DNA of 38,226 nucleotides, from the NCBI GenBank assembly GCA_013152545.1, contig JAADGF010000016.1:1-38226 (forward strand), in the 5' to 3' direction. The position numbers were made by a program, and so were the translations under genes. Under the pieces are notes generated by a model that worked only from the letters and a program-made list of their open reading frames with translations, did no database searches and had not been told where the DNA came from. The stretch comes from Gammaproteobacteria bacterium. GTDB lineage: Bacteria; Pseudomonadota; Gammaproteobacteria; SZUA-152. This document shows, in pieces, positions 34,012 through 38,226 of the stretch (positions are counted from its first letter, which is position 1; each line of letters begins with the position of its first letter).

Positions 34012-36971
34012 GGCGTACTCCTTTTCTTGCCATTTGAATGCTTGTTTAGCGATTTTTTGGTAAATGTTCCGGCAAAATACCGTAACCATTTTTTGCGTTT
34101 TTCCTGGCCTGGAATGGCTTGTGTGGGGGCAAACTGTGGCGAGGTTATTGGCTCTTCATCCTCACCGGCTTTGTATACCCGTACTTGCACATCATACCAG
34201 GCGGCTTGTCCCGTTACCGGGTCTGAATTGGAGAGATGTTCGCCGTCTTTGTTAGAGGGAAGCTCTTCAGAGATCACATGGTTGAGCAAAAACCCTTTTT
34301 GTGACTCGTTAGCGTCAGTCGTTAGGTTCCAGGCACCGGATGCTTTGCCGATGGCATTCCAGGTCCATACGGTACCGGGCTCCACGGCTTCTGAAAAACG
34401 GCACATACAACGGACTTTGCCATGCATGGATTCAACCCATACCCAGTCGCCATCGTTAAACCCGGCTGACTTGCCCAGTTGCGGATTAACGTGTAAATAA
34501 TTATGTGCGTGTATTTGCCGTAACCAGGCATTTTGTGAATCCCAAGAGTGATACATGGCCATGGGACGTTGGGTGATGGCATTTAACGGGTATTTTTGTT
34601 TATCCGATAATTGACTTTCCAAAGGTTCATAATAAAAAGGCAGGGGATCAAAATACGTTTCAATGCGTGATTTAAGCCGTTCTGGAGGCTGTTTACCGGC
34701 ATATTTACCTTGCGCGGACAATCGAAATTTTTGCAAGACTTCGGAATAAAGATGGATGTTGATTGGGTCGGCATATCTTGCGAGATGAAAATGCTTGGCC
34801 CAGTCTAAATAACCACGGTTCCAGTTACGCATGTACTGGTATGACTTTGGTAGTTTGTAGTGGTACACGCAATTGTTTTTTTCATACATTTCCCATTGTT
34901 TAGGGTTAGGTTCTCCGCGCATGAATTTCTCACCGTCTTTACCGCGCCAACCGGCCAGAAAACCAATGCCGGAGTCTTTTTCGGTTTCATGGTTTACCAC
35001 AAAATCGGGATAATCGCGATATTTTCGTGAGCCATCCGGGTGAGAAAATGCGGGTAAACCTAAACGACTACCCAGTTCGATGAGCACATCCTGAAAGGGT
35101 TTGCACTCACCTGTGGGAGGCAGGACTGGAATGCGCACCGAATCTACCGGCCCATCGAACTCGGAAATAGGGCGATCCAGCATCGACATCACATCGTGGC
35201 GCTCCAGGTACGTTGTGTCCGGTAACACCAGGTCGGCATAGGTCACCATTTCTGACTGAAAGGCATCGCAGACAATTAAAAACGGTATTTTGTATTCACC
35301 ATTTTCATCTTTGTCATTGAGCATTTTGCGAACTTCAACAGTGTTCATGGTGGAGTTCCAGGCCATATTTGCCATGAAAATGAATAAGGTATCGATGTGG
35401 TAGGGGTCGCCTCGCCACATGTTGGTGATGGCGTTGTGCATCATGCCATGCACAGCGAGCGGATATTCCCATGAAAATGCTTTATCAATGCGGATCGCCT
35501 CGCCTTTTTCATCCACAAACAAATCATTGGGGTCGGCTGGCCAGCCCAAAGGCATACCGCCTAAGGGTGTGTTGGGTTTCACGCCCTGTGGGCCATTGGG
35601 GGTTTTGGCGCAGGGCGGTATCGGACGTGGGAACGGCGCTTTGTGACGAAAGCCGCCTGGCCGGTCGATTGTTCCAAGCAGACTCATTAATATCGACAAG
35701 GCCCGAATGGTGTGGAAACCATTTGAGTGGGCCGCCAAACCCCGCATGGCATGAAATGCCACGGGGTTACCGGTAATGGCTTCGTGCTCTTTTCCCCAGG
35801 CGTCAGTCCAGGCGATGGGCAGCTCGATTTTCTCATCCCGTGCGGTAATCCCCATTTCGTGTGATAGACGTCGTATCGTCTCTGTGGGAATGCCCGTAAT
35901 CTCTGCGGCCCATTCCGGAGTGTAGTCAGCAACACGTTCGACGAGTAACTGGAACGCAGTTTTCACCGAGGTACCGTCATCCAGTTTAAACTCGCCCAAC
36001 AAATAAGGGTCTGCGCCGTCAGTATGGGTACGCACGGCTTTATTGGTGTTGCGGTCCCACCACATTTCATTTTGCGGATGAACTTTACCAACATCTTCCT
36101 CGATGTCCTGGCGTATAAATAAACCGTATTCATCGTGGTCTTCATCCAGGTTGATCAATTGCGGGGCATTACTGTATTGAATGATGAATTCCCTGTCATA
36201 AAGTCCGGTTTTGATGATTTCATGAATCATTGCAAGGATTAATGCGCCATCCGTACCGGGTTTGATCGGGACCCATTCGTCAGCAATGGCGGAATACCCG
36301 GTGCGCACGGGGTTGATGGAAACAAACCGGCCACCGTCACGTTTGAATTTGGAAATCGCAATTTTTAATGGGTTGGAATGATGGTCTTCAGCGGTGCCAA
36401 ACATCAGAAACATACGGGCTCGATCAAGGTCGGGGCCACCAAATTCCCAAAATGAACCACCAATGGTGTAAATCATGCCAGCTGCCATATTCACGGAACA
36501 AAAACCGCCATGAGCGGCATAGTTCGGTGTGCCAAATTGTTTGGCGAACATCCCGGTCAGGGCCTGCATTTGGTCGCGACCAGTAAATAAGGCGAATTTC
36601 TTGGGGTCGGTGGCGCGCAAGTGTTTTAGGCGTTCTGCCATCAGGGAAAATGCTTCCTCCCAGCTAATGACTTCGAAGTCATTATCGCCACGATTGGCGC
36701 CTTTCCTGCGTCGCAAGGGCTGAGTGAGTCGTGCTGGTGAGTATTGCTTCATGATACCGGAAGAACCTTTGGCGCAAAGTACCCCTTTGTTAAGTGGGTG
36801 ATCCGGGTTGCCTTCGATATAGCGTACTTCGCCATCGCGTAATGTCACGCGGATACCACAGCGACATGCACACATATAACACGTTGTGTTTTTTACTTCG
36901 ATGTTTTTATCGGCATTGGCATTACCGTTATTAGTTTTGCCGGTCAACACTGAATTATTTTTAACGGCCAT
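34008..36971 (-). CDS. soeA: Sulfite:quinone oxidoreductase catalytic subunit SoeA-like
   Basis: Molybdopterin enzyme of the DMSO-reductase superfamily, 987 residues. The N-terminal [4Fe-4S] site is C31-x2-C34-x3-C38-x27-C66. Long stretches (FTGRDQMQALTGMFAKQFG, AAHGGFCSVNMAAG, GGSFWEFGGPD, INPVRTGYSAIADEWVPIKP) match SoeA of Allochromatium and relatives more than DmsA. Cys158 in GGFCSVN may be the molybdenum ligand (inference). There is no twin-arginine signal, so it faces the cytoplasm as SoeA does. SoeABC oxidises sulfite to sulfate and feeds electrons to quinone. The order soeA-soeB-soeC is typical. Psr, Phs or DMSO reductases are the alternatives. Confidence 0.88.
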   Translation of the reverse strand: MAVKNNSVLTGKTNNGNANADKNIEVKNTTCYMCACRCGIRVTLRDGEVRYIEGNPDHPLNKGVLCAKGSSGIMKQYSPARLTQPLRRRKGANRGDNDFEVISWEEAFSLMAERLKHLRATDPKKFALFTGRDQMQALTGMFAKQFGTPNYAAHGGFCSVNMAAGMIYTIGGSFWEFGGPDLDRARMFLMFGTAEDHHSNPLKIAISKFKRDGGRFVSINPVRTGYSAIADEWVPIKPGTDGALILAMIHEIIKTGLYDREFIIQYSNAPQLINLDEDHDEYGLFIRQDIEEDVGKVHPQNEMWWDRNTNKAVRTHTDGADPYLLGEFKLDDGTSVKTAFQLLVERVADYTPEWAAEITGIPTETIRRLSHEMGITARDEKIELPIAWTDAWGKEHEAITGNPVAFHAMRGLAAHSNGFHTIRALSILMSLLGTIDRPGGFRHKAPFPRPIPPCAKTPNGPQGVKPNTPLGGMPLGWPADPNDLFVDEKGEAIRIDKAFSWEYPLAVHGMMHNAITNMWRGDPYHIDTLFIFMANMAWNSTMNTVEVRKMLNDKDENGEYKIPFLIVCDAFQSEMVTYADLVLPDTTYLERHDVMSMLDRPISEFDGPVDSVRIPVLPPTGECKPFQDVLIELGSRLGLPAFSHPDGSRKYRDYPDFVVNHETEKDSGIGFLAGWRGKDGEKFMRGEPNPKQWEMYEKNNCVYHYKLPKSYQYMRNWNRGYLDWAKHFHLARYADPINIHLYSEVLQKFRLSAQGKYAGKQPPERLKSRIETYFDPLPFYYEPLESQLSDKQKYPLNAITQRPMAMYHSWDSQNAWLRQIHAHNYLHVNPQLGKSAGFNDGDWVWVESMHGKVRCMCRFSEAVEPGTVWTWNAIGKASGAWNLTTDANESQKGFLLNHVISEELPSNKDGEHLSNSDPVTGQAAWYDVQVRVYKAGEDEEPITSPQFAPTQAIPGQEKRKKWLRYFAGTFTKKSLNKHSNGKKRSTP

Positions 36972-37067
36972 TCGATGGTCCTGCTCATTGCGAATCGGGC
37001 ATTATATATCAGTGTATTTTAATATTGCTAATCAACTAAATTCAGGGCGAGATAGAAAAATTGTATT

Positions 37068-37090
37068 CAGCTCAAACGCTATGGGTATAG
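37068..37090. repeat. Single end of repeat family B
   Basis: CTCAAACGCTATGGGTATAG resembles the inverted end of the family-B element. No other end nearby. Confidence 0.5.
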
Positions 37091-37114
37091 CTGTGGTATT
37101 TTGCCTTTCTTAAA

Positions 37115-37149
37115 CCTAATACATCAGTCGATTTAACTGATGTATTAGG
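37115..37149. repeat. Perfect palindrome made of two family-A ends
   Basis: CCTAATACATCAGT (37115-37128) and ACTGATGTATTAGG (37136-37149) pair perfectly around a 7-base loop. The sequence matches the outer ends of family A (for example CCTAGCGCATCAGTTGAGTC in copy 2), so it looks like a minimal version that kept only its ends. Confidence 0.65.
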
Positions 37150-37269
37150 ATTATGGTAATAAGTCACATTCACGCCGGTATTATGTCATTTGTCGGTGAA
37201 AATAACCTCGCTACACTTTGGCCTACCTTTCGATACTGCTGATCAAACTGATCAATAACAAGGACCGCC

Positions 37270-38226
37270 ATGTTTATACGCCTGCGTAGCCAAGCCGGCC
37301 TGTTTGACCTGATTCCCCAGGCGTTTAGCGTCACCGACACCCGCCTCACCTTTGCCGATACCGACAGCGCCGCCCGGTTTCTAGCGCAATTTCGCGATGA
37401 CGCCCTTGCCATGGCGCGATTGAAAGACCTCCATGACCACATCGGCACCATTGCTCGTGTTAACGACCGGCTTGACGATGATGCACTGATACAACAACTG
37501 GCAGCGGCAATATCGGGCTTGTCCGGCGGGGCTGTCGCCGTGATTCAACGTGACGTGACGCCGCAGGAAGCGCATTCTCATCGTGGCCAATCCATCGTCA
37601 GCGCCGGTGAATTCATTCGCCCGCAAGAACTGCCATCACGGGCCATCACGCCCGCTGAGCGTCAACGCTGGGCAGAGACCGCTGAAACCAACCCCGTCGA
37701 GACACAACAATATAAAATCGTCATCGAAGTTGCGGGCAAAGACCTTAAGCCACTGAATGGCCATCTCACACTCAGGCCCACCCCCGAAAAGGATGATTAT
37801 CGGCGCGATCTCTATCCTCACCAAGATACGGGCCAGGATGCCCACCGGGTTGAGTTACGTTTTGACAACGTGCCCAACAAACCCCGCCAACTGTATTACA
37901 CCATTGGCACCCTGCATCTGCCCCTGTGTCGCAACATCACCCCCGTCGAACGAGAAGCCCAGGCCTCGCAATGGCCCAATGTACTGATCCCCATTATCCC
38001 CATTTGCCGCTACCCCATCCCGGACGACTCTGAGCCATCCGCCGACCTGATTACCGCACTGCCACCCGGCTGGTTATATGTCTACCTCAATGGTTACCTG
38101 TGGCGGGAAGTGCAGGTCGAGCGCCACGCTGGCGTGCTGCGCGATGTGGACCTTGCCGCTCATCCCGGTAAACACCCACGTCCCGCCACCGGCCCATGGT
38201 TCGAGCTATTATTAGTGCCCCACAAA
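37270..38226 (+). CDS. 5' part of a large unidentified protein, possibly toxin- or T6SS-related
   Basis: Open frame of 319 codons with no stop before the window edge, starting ATG 37270 with AAGGA upstream. I do not recognise the protein. It opens MFIRLRSQAGLFDLI, then an Asp- and Ala-rich helical part (about 25-80), then beta-rich segments such as YKIVIEVAGKDLKPLNGHLT. Near the end PPGWLYVYLNGYLWREVQV and VLRDVDLA recall segments in large type VI secretion or polymorphic-toxin proteins; this is weak inference. It is distinctly richer in GC than its neighbours, with mostly C- or G-ending codons, which suggests a different origin. No signal peptide is visible. Confidence 0.55.
   Translation, partial: MFIRLRSQAGLFDLIPQAFSVTDTRLTFADTDSAARFLAQFRDDALAMARLKDLHDHIGTIARVNDRLDDDALIQQLAAAISGLSGGAVAVIQRDVTPQEAHSHRGQSIVSAGEFIRPQELPSRAITPAERQRWAETAETNPVETQQYKIVIEVAGKDLKPLNGHLTLRPTPEKDDYRRDLYPHQDTGQDAHRVELRFDNVPNKPRQLYYTIGTLHLPLCRNITPVEREAQASQWPNVLIPIIPICRYPIPDDSEPSADLITALPPGWLYVYLNGYLWREVQVERHAGVLRDVDLAAHPGKHPRPATGPWFELLLVPHK

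Larger units (their letters stand above)
36972..37269. other. Divergent intergenic stretch with a palindrome and a family-B end
   Basis: Upstream region of soeA and of the next gene. It holds a family-B end (37068-37090) and the palindrome at 37115-37149. AAGGA at 37259-37263 sits before the ATG of the next gene. Confidence 0.5.

Noticed and set aside
34003-34500. Open frame of 165 codons opposite the end of soeA
   Set aside because: Shadow of soeA, which has clear family motifs on the minus strand.
37170-37451. Minus-strand frame opposite the GC-rich gene
   Set aside because: GC-rich DNA gives long chance frames; the plus strand is open for 319 codons with a good ribosome-binding site.

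Overview
The window looks like chromosomal DNA of a Gammaproteobacterium, probably marine or environmental. The evidence is the gene content: an ampD-ampE pair, PhoB/PhoR, single-domain DUF2835 and DUF6164 proteins, an OprI/Lpp-like alanine-zipper lipoprotein, a pga-type polysaccharide locus and a SoeABC-type molybdoenzyme. Most of the window has moderate to low GC and wide intergenic gaps. The last ~960 bases are clearly richer in GC and C-ending codons. No tRNA, rRNA or CRISPR array was seen. The species cannot be fixed from this sequence.

Layout. (1) 1-3200: frameshifted 3' end of an IS transposase, transaldolase (tal), and a receiver-histidine kinase protein. (2) 3145-3966: gene-poor, possibly decayed coding DNA. 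(3) 3967-6512: ampE and ampD (peptidoglycan recycling), then a Phd/ParE-type toxin-antitoxin pair with a promoter that appears almost leaderless. (4) 6549-9184: a small inverted-repeat element, DUF2835, DUF6164 and an unrecognised helical protein. (5) 9185-12701: a phosphotransferase-kinase fusion, an L,D-transpeptidase and a convergent Lpp-like lipoprotein ending in lysine. (6) 13306-15179: glgC and a small lipoprotein. (7) 15489-20157 (minus): a compact three-gene pga operon with a short PgaA, a short PgaB and a PgaC-PgaD fusion. (8) 20708-24015 (plus): a Pho box, phoB, phoR and a PstS-type phosphate-binding protein, divergent from pga. (9) 24367-30614: sdaA, a DUF3592 protein, an outer-membrane barrel protein, a P-loop kinase and a membrane protein, separated by repeat-rich gaps. 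(10) 31024-36971 (minus): soeA-soeB-soeC and moaA, a sulfite:quinone oxidoreductase module with a molybdopterin biosynthesis gene beside it. (11) 37270-end: the 5' part of a GC-rich unidentified large gene.

How the genes fit together. The pga genes would make, N-deacetylate and export a PNAG-like biofilm polysaccharide. The neighbouring pho genes sense and bind phosphate. AmpD/AmpE, the L,D-transpeptidase and the Lpp-like lipoprotein are all cell-wall functions. MoaA makes the first intermediate of the molybdenum cofactor that SoeA needs.

The most distinctive features are the reduced pga system and at least four families of short (about 70-180 bp) non-coding elements with terminal inverted repeats, most of them scattered through the gaps. 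They look like MITEs and occur as full copies, shortened copies and single ends.
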